DNA from: Epibacterium ulvae
Lineage (GTDB): Bacteria > Pseudomonadota > Alphaproteobacteria > Rhodobacterales > Rhodobacteraceae
NCBI RefSeq assembly: GCF_018678075.1
Contig: NZ_JAHHIR010000028.1
Location: 80,027-144,026, forward strand
Length of the DNA: 64,000 nucleotides
Direction of reading: 5' to 3'
A program made the translations under genes and the position numbers. Of this stretch, positions 1 through 7,489 are shown piece by piece. The notes under the pieces are model-generated. The model was not told the DNA's origin, did no database searches, and saw nothing but the letters and a program-made list of their open reading frames with translations. Each line of letters opens with the position of its first letter. The stretch's first letter is position 1.

Positions 1-2
1 TG

Positions 3-71
3 CTCGCCCGCGCGCCGGATCTCTCTTTTGTCGAAAAAGCGAAGGCCTGTATGAAACCTGCTATTTTTTAG
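3..71 (+). CDS. 3' end of an unidentified gene
   Basis: An open frame enters from the left edge and ends at a TAG, giving a 22-residue tail that starts LARAPDLSFVEKAK and ends in KPAIF. Codon choice (third-position G/C, Ala/Arg-rich) resembles the real genes of the window, so this is probably the C-terminus of a plus-strand gene. Too little is present to name it. It matters because it means no minus-strand gene begins just beyond the left edge. Confidence 0.45.
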   Translation, partial: LARAPDLSFVEKAKACMKPAIF

Positions 72-121
72 TTTTGGTTGGGGTCGTTTGCTGCCCCAGC
101 TCTCCGTCTCTCGATGTAGAT

Positions 122-146
122 AGGGATACTATGGGAATTAATGGGC
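122..146 (+). promoter_or_regulatory. Phased triple TGGGA-type box (MraZ-box-like), plus strand
   Basis: AGGGA at 122-126, TGGGA at 132-136 and TGGGC at 142-146 repeat at exactly 10-base spacing. MraZ, the regulator of the division/cell-wall cluster, is known to bind TGGGN repeats separated by five bases, so the layout fits an MraZ operator. No mraZ or dcw gene lies within reach on this strand: mrp is convergent at 616. Function is inferred from pattern only. Confidence 0.4.
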
Positions 147-303
147 TGACAACTATTATTTTCTAAATAGAGCCCCGAATATGAGCACACACACCCATGA
201 ACCACTCAGCTTGGCGCCTCATTTCAGTCACATTTCGGTCAATGTAGTGGGCAATTTGAACTAAATCACTACATATAGACACACACCGAGACATGCAAAA
301 AGT

Positions 304-576
304 TCCCATAAATTCCCGCCACTGCCGCCAACCTCGATCTGCGAAAACACACGTTCCCCATAAGTTCTCACACCACCGGGCAAAATCCACCCAAAACGCC
401 CAATTCAGGTGATTCGCTTCATCAAATTTTCGGAAATTCCCTGCATTTCCCATGCCGCCCACAAAATCCCAGCGCACAATAGAAAGAACCCGCCCCACAA
501 ACGTGCGACGGGTTCCCGTGTTTTCCCAAAAGTGCCGTAATTTCCCAAATTCGCCAGCACGTCCCATCTCATCCCA
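304..576 (-). promoter_or_regulatory. Long array of helically phased TGGGA-type boxes, minus strand
   Basis: On the minus strand TGGGA-like pentamers recur at 9-10 base steps. In plus coordinates they lie at 304-308, 314-318; 438-442, 448-452, 457-461, 467-471; 514-518, 524-528, 543-547, 562-566 and 572-576. Degenerate copies at 533-537 and 552-556 keep the phase. Isolated CCCCA/CCCA copies occur between (355-360, 389-402, 493-497). Known MraZ operators have three or four such boxes, and this has at least eleven. The segment fills the convergent gap between the left-edge gene and mrp. No conserved protein is recognisable in it. Confidence 0.4.
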
Positions 577-615
577 TTTTCGGAACAAAACTTCGGGACG
601 TTAGGCCTGGGGACG

Positions 616-1683
616 TTAGGCCATGCCGCCCTGCACCAAACCTTGGGCCATTTTCATATAGGCCTCCGCCATCGCGCTATCGCCAAGCGCCACGGGACGA
701 CCAGCATCCCCTGCCAAGCGGGTCTCCAGATCAATCGGCAGCACACCCAACAACGGGATGCCCATCTCCTCGGCCTCGGCCGCGACGCCGCCATTCCCAA
801 AAATGTGGTGCTCTCCACCACAGTCAGGACATGTGAAGAAGGACATATTCTCGATCAGGCCCAGAACCGGCGTTTTCAGCTTGGCAAACATATCCAGCGC
901 CTTGCGGGCATCAAGCAGCGCGACATCCTGCGGCGTGCTGACTACAATCGCGCCGGTGGGGTCGGATTTGCTGCACAGGGTCAACTGTACGTCACCGGTG
1001 CCCGGCGGCAGATCCACAAGCAGAACGTCCAGCTCGCCCCAGTTCACCTGGGTCATCATTTGCTGCAAGGCGCCCATCAACATGGGACCGCGCCAGATGA
1101 TCGCCTCTTTCTCTTCCACCATCAGACCAAGCGACATGACGGTCACGCCATGGGCCTGCAAAGGTTCAATCGTCTTGCCATCCGGGCTCGCTGGGCGTTT
1201 GGACACGCCCATCATTCGCGGCTGGCTGGGCCCATAGATATCCGCATCCAGTAAACCAACCCGACGCCCTTGACGCGCCAGTGCCACAGCAAGGTTCGCG
1301 CTGACGGTGGACTTACCGACACCGCCCTTGCCAGAACCGATAGCCAGAATGCGATCCACGCCGGAGGGACGCATCTGCCCCGCTTGCGGTGACATATGTC
1401 CACCGAACTTAAGCCCACCCTTTGGCGCAGGCGCCGGAGCACTGGATTGATGGGCTGTCAGCACAACAGAGACCGCCTCAACCCCGTCAATCGCAAGAAC
1501 TGCAGCTTCGGCCGCGCGCCGCAAAGGCTCCATCTGCGCCGCAACAGCGGCGTTAGGTGCCTCAAGCACCATAGATACCTGGTCGCCCTCAACCCGCAAC
1601 GCACGTACAATGTCGTTGGAAATCAACGTGCCCTCACCAGGGTAGGGCAAGCGATTCAGCGTCTCTCGAATCAAATTTTCCAT
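616..1683 (-). CDS. mrp: Mrp/ApbC/NBP35-family Fe-S cluster carrier ATPase
   Basis: Cytosolic P-loop ATPase that carries [4Fe-4S] clusters to apo-proteins. The 355-residue product has an N-terminal MIP18/DUF59-type domain (about residues 1-80), an Ala/Pro-rich linker, and the ParA/Mrp domain with a deviant Walker A motif, [11 protein letters not shown], near residue 116. The cluster-binding pair CPDC follows at about residue 275. Upstream ATG codons extend the frame to 1716. I prefer 1683 because [16 protein letters not shown] aligns with the usual short N-terminus of alphaproteobacterial homologues. It is monocistronic and convergent with the left-edge gene. Confidence 0.93.
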   Translation of the reverse strand: MENLIRETLNRLPYPGEGTLISNDIVRALRVEGDQVSMVLEAPNAAVAAQMEPLRRAAEAAVLAIDGVEAVSVVLTAHQSSAPAPAPKGGLKFGGHMSPQAGQMRPSGVDRILAIGSGKGGVGKSTVSANLAVALARQGRRVGLLDADIYGPSQPRMMGVSKRPASPDGKTIEPLQAHGVTVMSLGLMVEEKEAIIWRGPMLMGALQQMMTQVNWGELDVLLVDLPPGTGDVQLTLCSKSDPTGAIVVSTPQDVALLDARKALDMFAKLKTPVLGLIENMSFFTCPDCGGEHHIFGNGGVAAEAEEMGIPLLGVLPIDLETRLAGDAGRPVALGDSAMAEAYMKMAQGLVQGGMA

Positions 1684-1972
1684 TTTATCCACATCACTTT
1701 CCCGCGTTCCGCACATATAGATCCAGTTTCAGCAAGGCCCAATAGAGGCAAAGCAACGAATTTCGCTCGATTGTGGCAATAAAATCCAACCACGTATTAA
1801 AAAAAACGCATCCACGACAATTCGCGGCAAACTCGATCCAATCGCGGTGGTGGCCAATCCTGTGACCCATGCACAAACCGCATAGCGGGCTTGCCAAGTC
1901 TGATATTGTGCGAATGCAGCAATTGTTTATTTTCAATCACAACAGAGACGAAGACGAAACATTAAGAAAGCG

Positions 1973-2197
1973 ATGGTAGACATGGCAACTGCACTGAACA
2001 TCACACCGAGCGCACTGTCCAACACTGTGAACTCCGGCCTGGTTTTTGCTCTGGTTGCCAAGTGGAAAGCATACCGCCTGTACCGCACCTCGCTGAACGA
2101 ACTTCGCGCGCTGAGCAATGCAGACCTGGTCGATCTGGGTCTGTCGCGCAGCATGATCAAACGTGTCGCCCTTGAAGCGGCCTACGACGATATTTAA
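1973..2197 (+). CDS. DUF1127 small protein, CcaF1-like, heading the CcsR RNA array
   Basis: A 74-residue basic protein whose C-terminal half has the DUF1127 pattern, with LxxLSNADLVDLGLSRSMI at about residues 46-64. A second ATG at 1982 is an equally good start. In Rhodobacter sphaeroides a DUF1127 gene (RSP_6037, CcaF1) is co-transcribed with the small RNAs CcsR1-4 and its product binds RNA. Here eight CCTCCTCCC-loop hairpins begin 10 bases after the stop codon, which reproduces that arrangement. By that homology an RpoH-type stress promoter is expected upstream, but I could not identify one with confidence. Confidence 0.85.
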   Translation: MVDMATALNITPSALSNTVNSGLVFALVAKWKAYRLYRTSLNELRALSNADLVDLGLSRSMIKRVALEAAYDDI

Positions 2198-2206
2198 TTC
2201 AGAGAT

Positions 2207-2276
2207 CAGGTCCTTCTCCTCCTCCCTAGGGCCTGTACTTTAGCGACGACATCCTCCTCCTCCCTGATGTCGTCGC
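2207..2276 (+). ncRNA. CcsR-like (cuckoo) small RNA, unit 1
   Basis: Two hairpins expose the same pyrimidine loop. Stem 2207-2214/2228-2235 (CAGGTCCT with AGGGCCTG) has loop TCTCCTCCTCCCT. Stem 2243-2253/2266-2276 (GCGACGACATC with its perfect complement) has loop CTCCTCCTCCCT. Paired hairpins with CCUCCUCCC loops define the cuckoo RNA family, whose best-known members are R. sphaeroides CcsR1-4. The loop resembles the anti-Shine-Dalgarno sequence. It is probably processed from the DUF1127 transcript. Confidence 0.85.
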
Positions 2277-2304
2277 GACCTAACAACGGCCAATTGGCCA
2301 TATA

Positions 2305-2380
2305 TACATCGGGGCTCCTCCTCCCTTTGCTCCGATGTAAATAAAGCGACGGCACCTCTCCTCCTCCCTGGTGTCGTCGC
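2305..2380 (+). ncRNA. CcsR-like (cuckoo) small RNA, unit 2
   Basis: Hairpin TACATCGG/CCGATGTA (2305-2312/2332-2339) and hairpin GCGACGGCACC/GGTGTCGTCGC (2346-2356/2370-2380) each have a CTCCTCCTCCC loop. A linker containing the palindrome GGCCAATTGGCC separates this unit from unit 1. The same linker recurs before units 3 and 4, so the whole unit repeats with a period of about 105 bases. Confidence 0.85.
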
Positions 2381-2408
2381 GATCCAACAACGGCCAATTG
2401 GCCATAAA

Positions 2409-2485
2409 TACATCGGGGCCTCCTCCTCCCTTTGCTCTGATGTAAATAAAGCGACGGCACCTCTCCTCCTCCCTGGTGTCGTCGC
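2409..2485 (+). ncRNA. CcsR-like (cuckoo) small RNA, unit 3
   Basis: Hairpins at 2409-2416/2437-2444 and 2451-2461/2475-2485 are nearly identical to those of unit 2, with the same CTCCTCCTCCC loops. The near-identity of units 2 and 3 suggests recent tandem duplication. Substitutions in the stems are mostly G-U neutral, so pairing is kept. Confidence 0.85.
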
Positions 2486-2514
2486 GACCTAACAACGGCC
2501 AATCGGCCATATAT

Positions 2515-2594
2515 GCGTCAGGGCTCCTCCTCCCTTGCTCTGATGTTACAAAGAACGGTGGCACCCTCCTCCTCCCTGGTGTCACCGTTTTTTT
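2515..2594 (+). ncRNA. CcsR-like (cuckoo) small RNA, unit 4, with terminator hairpin
   Basis: The first hairpin (2515-2521/2540-2546) has drifted in sequence but keeps G-U pairing and the CTCCTCCTCCC loop. The second (2554-2565/2578-2589, AACGGTGGCACC with GGTGTCACCGTT) is followed by seven T residues at 2588-2594. It therefore serves both as a CcsR loop and as the intrinsic terminator of the DUF1127-CcsR transcript. Confidence 0.85.
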
Positions 2595-2748
2595 GTGTCT
2601 GGATCCATGAGATTGAACGTGGCTTTGCGGGCTGGGAACATGGCGACACCCTGCAAAGGGTCGCAAGCAACACGTGTTCAACCGTCGCGCGAAGATCTTT
2701 CCGCTGCTCTCTAGAAAAACGCGGAAATATCACAAATTCAACATGAGA

Positions 2749-2777
2749 CAAAAAAGGCGGCATCTTTCGATACCGCC
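2749..2777 (-). terminator. Intrinsic terminator of uvrD
   Basis: On the minus strand, stem GGCGGTATC/GATGCCGCC closes a GAAA tetraloop and is followed by a run of T. It lies 27 bases after the uvrD stop codon. Confidence 0.85.
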
Positions 2778-2803
2778 CCTTCCAAACAGCCATGCAGTGC
2801 GCG

Positions 2804-5203
2804 TCAGAACGGAACGTCGGAGTCTGCACTAACAAAGCGTGCGACCACCTTCTTGAGGCCGGCTTTCTCGAAATCAACTTCAAGCTTGTCGCCCTCGATC
2901 CCGACAACTGCGCCATAGCCAAACTTTTGATGGAACACCCGATCCCCTAATGTGTAGGCCGAAACCGCACTCAGATCGATCACCTGATTTCGGCTTTCCT
3001 TGGGCTGTGACAAGCCGTGCTCACCGATTCTGGCCTGCATCCGCTTCCAACCGGGAGAGTTGTAGCCATCCGCCTGGGATACTTTTTCATCGATTGTTGA
3101 ACGCGGCGATGTAGGCGCCGCAGCACCGTATCCGCCGCCGTACAAGCCGGGCGGGGTGAGGACTTCGACGTGTTCTTCGGGCAGCTCATCGACAAAGCGG
3201 GACGGCAATTGCGATTGCCATTGACCAAACACCCGACGGTTGCCCGCAAAGGAAATCGTGCAGACTTCCTCGGCGCGGGTGATGCCCACATAGGCCAGCC
3301 GCCGCTCTTCTTCGAGCCCTTTGAGACCGCTTTCATCCATTGAGCGTTGTGATGGGAACAGGCCATCTTCCCAGCCCGGCAGGAACACTGCGGGGAACTC
3401 CAAACCCTTGGCCGCGTGCAGGGTCATGATGCTGACCTTCTGCTCGGCGTCCTGGCTGTCATTGTCCATCACGAGGCTGACGTGTTCCAGAAACCCTTGC
3501 AGATTTTCAAAGCTTTCAAGGGCTTTGATCAATTCCTTAAGGTTCTCCAGACGTCCCGGAGCCTCAGGTGTTTTGTCGTTTTGCCACATGGTGGTGTAGC
3601 CACTTTCATCCAAGATGGTCTCGGCCAACTCCATATGGGTCATATGCCCATCACCGGCCATACGCCCCCAACGACGCAGATCGTCGACCAAAACGCGCAG
3701 AGCCGCGCCGCCCTTGCCTTTGATCAGTCCGGCCTCAACCGCCAATCGTGCCCCTTCCACCAGGGACACGCCATTGGTCCGCGCAACGCTTTGAATGGTT
3801 TGCTGCGCTTTGTTGCCCAGCCCGCGTTTCGGCGTGTTGACGATCCGCTCAAACGCGAGGTCATCATCGGGTGAGGTCACAACCCGGAAATAGGCCATCG
3901 CATCGCGAATTTCCAAACGTTCATAAAAGCGTGGACCGCCGATCACACGATACGGCAGTCCAATGGTCAGAAACCGGTCCTCAAACGCGCGCATTTGGTG
4001 GGATGCCCGGACCAGAATCGCCATCTTGTCCAGATCCATCGGCCGCATGCCACGGCTGCCGCGTTGAATAGATTCGATCTCTTCCCCGATCCAGCGCGCC
4101 TCTTCCTCGCCGTCCCAGTGGCCGATTAAGCGCACCTTTTCGCCTCCAGTCGCCTCGGTCCAGAGTTCTTTGCCCAAACGACCCTGATTGCCCCGGATCA
4201 CATTGGAGGCGGCGGCAAGGATATGTTCGGTTGATCGGTAATTTTGCTCCAGCCGAACCGTTTTGGCGCCGGGGAAATCGTTTTCAAACCGCAGGATGTT
4301 ACCCACTTCGGCCCCGCGCCAGCCATAAATCGATTGGTCATCGTCGCCCACGCAGCAGATGTTGTGATGGGCGCTGGCCAGAAGCCGCAACCAGAGATAT
4401 TGCGCGACGTTGGTATCTTGGTACTCGTCCACCATGATGAACCGAAACCAGCGTTGGTACTGGGCCAGAATGTCCGGGTGCGTTTGAAAAATCGTCACCA
4501 CATGCAGCAGCAGATCACCGAAATCGACCGCGTTCAGCTCCAGCAGACGGCGTTGATATTGCTTATAAAGTTCCGGCCCTTGGTGATTGTAGGCACCCGC
4601 GTCCGCAGTTGGCACTTTCTCCGGTGTCAGCGCACGGTTCTTCCAATCGTCGATGATCCCGGCCAGCATGCGGGCGGGCCAGCGTTTGTCATCGATCCCA
4701 TTGGCCTTGATCAATTGTTTGAGCAGGCGGATCTGGTCATCTGTGTCCAGAATGGTGAAATTCGACTTCAGGTGCAGCGCAGGCCGCGCCTCTTCGATCA
4801 CGCCATCGCCGTCTTCGGCGCTAATCAGCTCTGCATGGCGGCGCAGCAGTTTCACGCAGATCGAGTGAAAGGTTCCAAGCCACGGCATCCCCTCGATCGC
4901 CTGCCCCATCATCGCGCCGACGCGGTTCTTCATCTCGCGCGCAGCTTTGTTGGTAAAGGTCACCGCCAACACTTCGTTCGGACGCGCGCTGTTGGTGTTC
5001 AGCAAATGCACGATCCGAGTGGTAAGCGCTTTGGTCTTGCCGGTGCCCGCGCCGGCCAGCATCAGAACCGGCCCCTCCAGACATTCAACAGCCTCCCGCT
5101 GGGCCGGGTTCAGCCCATCCAAGTAAGGCATCGGGCGTGCGGCCATCGCACGGGCGGAAAGCGATGCGCCTTCAAAGGCGTCCATTTCGTCAAAGCTGCT
5201 CAT
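2804..5203 (-). CDS. uvrD: UvrD/PcrA-family DNA helicase II
   Basis: ATP-dependent 3'-5' superfamily 1 helicase used in nucleotide-excision and mismatch repair. In the 799-residue product, Walker A GAGTGKT lies at residues 51-57, motif Ia VTFTNKAAREMK at about 81-92, and Walker B/motif II VDEYQDTN at 258-265. Motif III (GDDDQSIYGWRGA) and the C-terminal motifs (QNYRSTEHIL, LHAAKGLEF, VGITRAEE) follow in order, then a Tudor-like tail. Length and motif order match PcrA/UvrD. The gene stands alone between a good terminator and a LexA-type SOS box 43 bases upstream of the start. Confidence 0.95.
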   Translation of the reverse strand: MSSFDEMDAFEGASLSARAMAARPMPYLDGLNPAQREAVECLEGPVLMLAGAGTGKTKALTTRIVHLLNTNSARPNEVLAVTFTNKAAREMKNRVGAMMGQAIEGMPWLGTFHSICVKLLRRHAELISAEDGDGVIEEARPALHLKSNFTILDTDDQIRLLKQLIKANGIDDKRWPARMLAGIIDDWKNRALTPEKVPTADAGAYNHQGPELYKQYQRRLLELNAVDFGDLLLHVVTIFQTHPDILAQYQRWFRFIMVDEYQDTNVAQYLWLRLLASAHHNICCVGDDDQSIYGWRGAEVGNILRFENDFPGAKTVRLEQNYRSTEHILAAASNVIRGNQGRLGKELWTEATGGEKVRLIGHWDGEEEARWIGEEIESIQRGSRGMRPMDLDKMAILVRASHQMRAFEDRFLTIGLPYRVIGGPRFYERLEIRDAMAYFRVVTSPDDDLAFERIVNTPKRGLGNKAQQTIQSVARTNGVSLVEGARLAVEAGLIKGKGGAALRVLVDDLRRWGRMAGDGHMTHMELAETILDESGYTTMWQNDKTPEAPGRLENLKELIKALESFENLQGFLEHVSLVMDNDSQDAEQKVSIMTLHAAKGLEFPAVFLPGWEDGLFPSQRSMDESGLKGLEEERRLAYVGITRAEEVCTISFAGNRRVFGQWQSQLPSRFVDELPEEHVEVLTPPGLYGGGYGAAAPTSPRSTIDEKVSQADGYNSPGWKRMQARIGEHGLSQPKESRNQVIDLSAVSAYTLGDRVFHQKFGYGAVVGIEGDKLEVDFEKAGLKKVVARFVSADSDVPF

Positions 5204-5245
5204 GCCCGCGATCCTAACGTGATTCAGTCAAAGCGGAAAGAGGAT

Positions 5246-5260
5246 GTTCACAGTCTGTTC
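5246..5260 (-). promoter_or_regulatory. LexA (SOS) box upstream of uvrD
   Basis: GTTC-N7-GTTC (5246-5249 and 5257-5260) is the alphaproteobacterial LexA recognition sequence described in Rhodobacter. It sits 43 bases before the uvrD start codon, where a repressor would block transcription. uvrD is a classical SOS gene, which supports the assignment. Confidence 0.75.
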
Positions 5261-5480
5261 GCGCATTTTACACGGATCTCCAAAAATTTCCCGCGCTTTG
5301 GGATAGCTGCGCCGCAATTCCCCATCCGCATCGGCAGGCTGGCACTACCAATGGGTGACGCGCTTCCACGGATGCGCATGACACATATCGCCCGCTCAAC
5401 CCTAATCTGAATGACATGTAATGTCTGACGCCAGAATGCTGTGCGTGCGCGGCACTCGGGCGAGTTATGGGAGTATGCTG

Positions 5481-5915
5481 ATGCACCGATTGATTTATCT
5501 GAGCCAAACCACCCGCCCCATGTCGTCCTTGGAAACCGGTCGATTGATCGCAAAAGCGCAAGCGCGAAACGCCAAAGCGGGGCTGACGGGCATGCTGGTT
5601 TTGTTGCAATCCCGCTTTTTGCAAGTGCTGGAAGGGCCCGAAAATGCGCTGGCGCAGTGTTACGGCAGGATCCAACAGGACAAGCGCCACAGCCATATGC
5701 AGTTGTTGCAAAGCACCCCGATAACGCAGCGCGCCTTTCCCGACTGGAAGATGAGCCTGTTTCACCCCGAGCAACTGCCAGAGCAGGCAAAGGATGCGGC
5801 CCTGTCAATTGACGCGCTCATTCCCATGAACAGCCCAGATCGCGGCGATGACCCCGAGGTGCGGGCCGTCGTGCGCCAGTTTCTTGCGAGCTTCAAGCGG
5901 ATGGCGGCGGCTTAA
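5481..5915 (+). CDS. Short BLUF-domain blue-light photoreceptor
   Basis: A 144-residue protein, nearly all of it a BLUF (FAD-binding blue-light sensor) domain. The photocycle residues are visible: Tyr6 (LIYLS), Asn30 (RNAKAGLTG), Gln48 (FLQVLEGP) and Trp89 (FPDWKMSL), corresponding to Tyr21, Asn45, Gln63 and Trp104 of AppA. I chose the ATG at 5481 because GGGAG precedes it by seven bases and BLUF domains begin a few residues before the first strand; ATGs at 5475 and 5421 are in frame. No output domain is attached, so it probably signals by protein-protein contact. Confidence 0.9.
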   Translation: MHRLIYLSQTTRPMSSLETGRLIAKAQARNAKAGLTGMLVLLQSRFLQVLEGPENALAQCYGRIQQDKRHSHMQLLQSTPITQRAFPDWKMSLFHPEQLPEQAKDAALSIDALIPMNSPDRGDDPEVRAVVRQFLASFKRMAAA

Positions 5916-5962
5916 CCCCCCGCCATAAGTAGGGCTTTGATCTGGACAGCCCGGAAAATCCG

Positions 5963-7123
5963 ATGACTATGCCCCATATGGATTTAGATCAACGTTTCCC
6001 AGCGCTCAGCGATCTGCGCAGGCGTGCGCAGCGCCGCTTGCCGCGCTTTGTTTGGGAATACCTCGACAGTGGTACAGGGGTCGAGGCGACCAAACAGCGC
6101 AACCGGCGCGCACTGGATCGGATCGGCTTTGTGCCCTCAGTTCTGCATGGCCCGCTCGAGTGTGATGTGTCGACACTCTGGCTGGGCGCGTCCCTACCTT
6201 TGCCAGTTGGAATGGCACCAATCGGCATGTCCGGGCTGATCTGGCCCGATGCCGAAGGCCATCTGGCGCGCGCCGCGCGGGAGGCGGGCATTCCCTATTG
6301 TTTGAGCACGGTTGCGAGCCAATCCCCCGAAGACCTTGCCCCGCATGTGGGTGATCAGGCCTGGTTCCAGCTCTACCCGCCCAAAGATCCCGACATTCGC
6401 CAAGACATGCTGGCCCGGGCGAAATCAGCCGGATTTGGGACATTGGTTCTGACACTGGACGTGCCGGTTGCGTCGCGCCGGGAACGGCAAACCAGATCGG
6501 GCCTGACCCAGCCGCCTCGTTTGACCCCGCGCTTATTGGCCCAGATCGCCACCTGCCCTGCCTGGGCCACTGGCATGGCGCGCCGGGGCATGCCGCGGAT
6601 GCGTACGCTCGATACCTACACCACCTCCCCCATGATGTCGCGGTCCTCCACGGCTCATATCGGATACCTGCTGCGCACCTCACCTGACTGGGACTATGTC
6701 ACGTGGCTGCGCGACAATTGGGACGGCCCACTGGTAGCCAAAGGTGTCCTGCGGCCCGAGGATGCGACCCGGTTGGAGCAGATCGGCTGTGACGCTCTTT
6801 GGGTGTCAAACCACGCCGGGCGTCAGTTTGATGCGGCCCCCGCAACGATTGAAGCGCTGACGCAGATCCGTGCTGCCACCGATTTACCCCTGATCCTGGA
6901 CAGCGGTGTGGAGACCGGCTTGGACATTCTGCGCGCCTTTGCGCTGGGGGCGGATCTGGTCATGATGGGGCGCGGCTTTCATTTTGCGCTCGCGGCTTTG
7001 GGCCCGCGCGGGCCTGCTCATTTGATCGATGTTTTGAAGAAAGATCTCTTTGCCAACATGGGCCAACTCGGCGTCGCGACCCTGCCTGAGGTGCGACAGG
7101 CCCCCCGGTTTGAGTTGGATTGA
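5963..7123 (+). CDS. lldD: FMN-dependent alpha-hydroxy acid dehydrogenase (L-lactate dehydrogenase-like)
   Basis: A 386-residue TIM-barrel flavoprotein of the glycolate oxidase/LldD family, which oxidises (S)-2-hydroxy acids to keto acids. Diagnostic stretches are PVGMAPIGMSGL (FMN phosphate region, about residues 81-92), LTLDVPVASRRERQ (163-176), Lys260 (LVAKGVL) and the active-site SNHAGRQFD with catalytic His284. It ends with the FMN-binding GVETGLDILRAFALGADLVMMGR. The first residue of the usual SNHGG motif context is changed (SNHAG), which occurs in mandelate- and lactate-type members, so the substrate is not certain. Pyruvate carboxylase follows downstream, so lactate-derived pyruvate could feed it. 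Confidence 0.85.
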   Translation: MTMPHMDLDQRFPALSDLRRRAQRRLPRFVWEYLDSGTGVEATKQRNRRALDRIGFVPSVLHGPLECDVSTLWLGASLPLPVGMAPIGMSGLIWPDAEGHLARAAREAGIPYCLSTVASQSPEDLAPHVGDQAWFQLYPPKDPDIRQDMLARAKSAGFGTLVLTLDVPVASRRERQTRSGLTQPPRLTPRLLAQIATCPAWATGMARRGMPRMRTLDTYTTSPMMSRSSTAHIGYLLRTSPDWDYVTWLRDNWDGPLVAKGVLRPEDATRLEQIGCDALWVSNHAGRQFDAAPATIEALTQIRAATDLPLILDSGVETGLDILRAFALGADLVMMGRGFHFALAALGPRGPAHLIDVLKKDLFANMGQLGVATLPEVRQAPRFELD

Positions 7124-7489
7124 CACCAAACAGATCACCAGAGCGGATTGTATCGAACTTTGTACCCAACGCAAATATGATCAAATCACGTCAACGCGCA
7201 AAGAGTTACCTGCATCAATGTTAACGCTATCTGCGCTGATTTCCTTTGCAAAAACTGCATTGATTCGAGGCGCGGTGACCGATTTTGCGCTAACTGTTGT
7301 GCGTTGCCATCAAAATTTTGCGAATTCCCCCCTCCGAAATGTCTCGATACATTTTATTTGCCGCCGGTTAAGTGCCTTATTTCTGGGGCGAAAGTCGCAA
7401 ATAGGCGGGAAAATACCTAAAAATACGAGTATACCCCACTTCATTCTCCGCCTAACACTCTGCGCAAACCGACTTGACCGGGGGAAGAC
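7124..7489 (+). promoter_or_regulatory. Upstream region of pyc with repeated GCAAA/TTTGC words
   Basis: These 366 bases hold no gene. GCAAA or TTTGC words recur: around 7170, 7198, 7246-7253 (the palindrome TTTGCAAA), 7283, 7317, 7396 and 7466. TTTGCAAA is the half-site of the ScfR-family regulator PccR in Rhodobacter sphaeroides, which controls short-chain acyl-CoA carboxylation genes. Only one full half-site is present, so binding here is a guess. Confidence 0.35.

Larger units (their letters stand above)
72..615. other. Convergent intergenic region, 544 bases
   Basis: The gap between the left-edge gene fragment and the 3' end of mrp contains the phased TGGGA arrays described separately. 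A 141-codon minus-strand frame spans 163-588, but its Trp/Phe/Arg/Gly-rich product follows from the repeated TGGGA boxes and resembles no protein I know. I see no promoter or terminator that assigns the region to a gene. Confidence 0.6.

Noticed and set aside
163..588. 141-codon minus-strand frame downstream of mrp
   Set aside because: The product (Trp/Phe/Arg/Gly-rich) follows from repeated TGGGA boxes, has no ribosome-binding site and resembles no family.
2206..2681. Repeat region considered as a CRISPR array or as two repetitive protein genes (98 and 133 codons, minus strand)
   Set aside because: The repeats are self-complementary hairpins with fixed CTCCTCCTCCC loops and no unique spacers. 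They match the CcsR RNA layout, and the frames only reflect the repeats.
4244..5410. 388-codon plus-strand frame
   Set aside because: Antisense to uvrD; His/Arg/Gln-rich shadow typical of the complementary strand of GC-rich genes.
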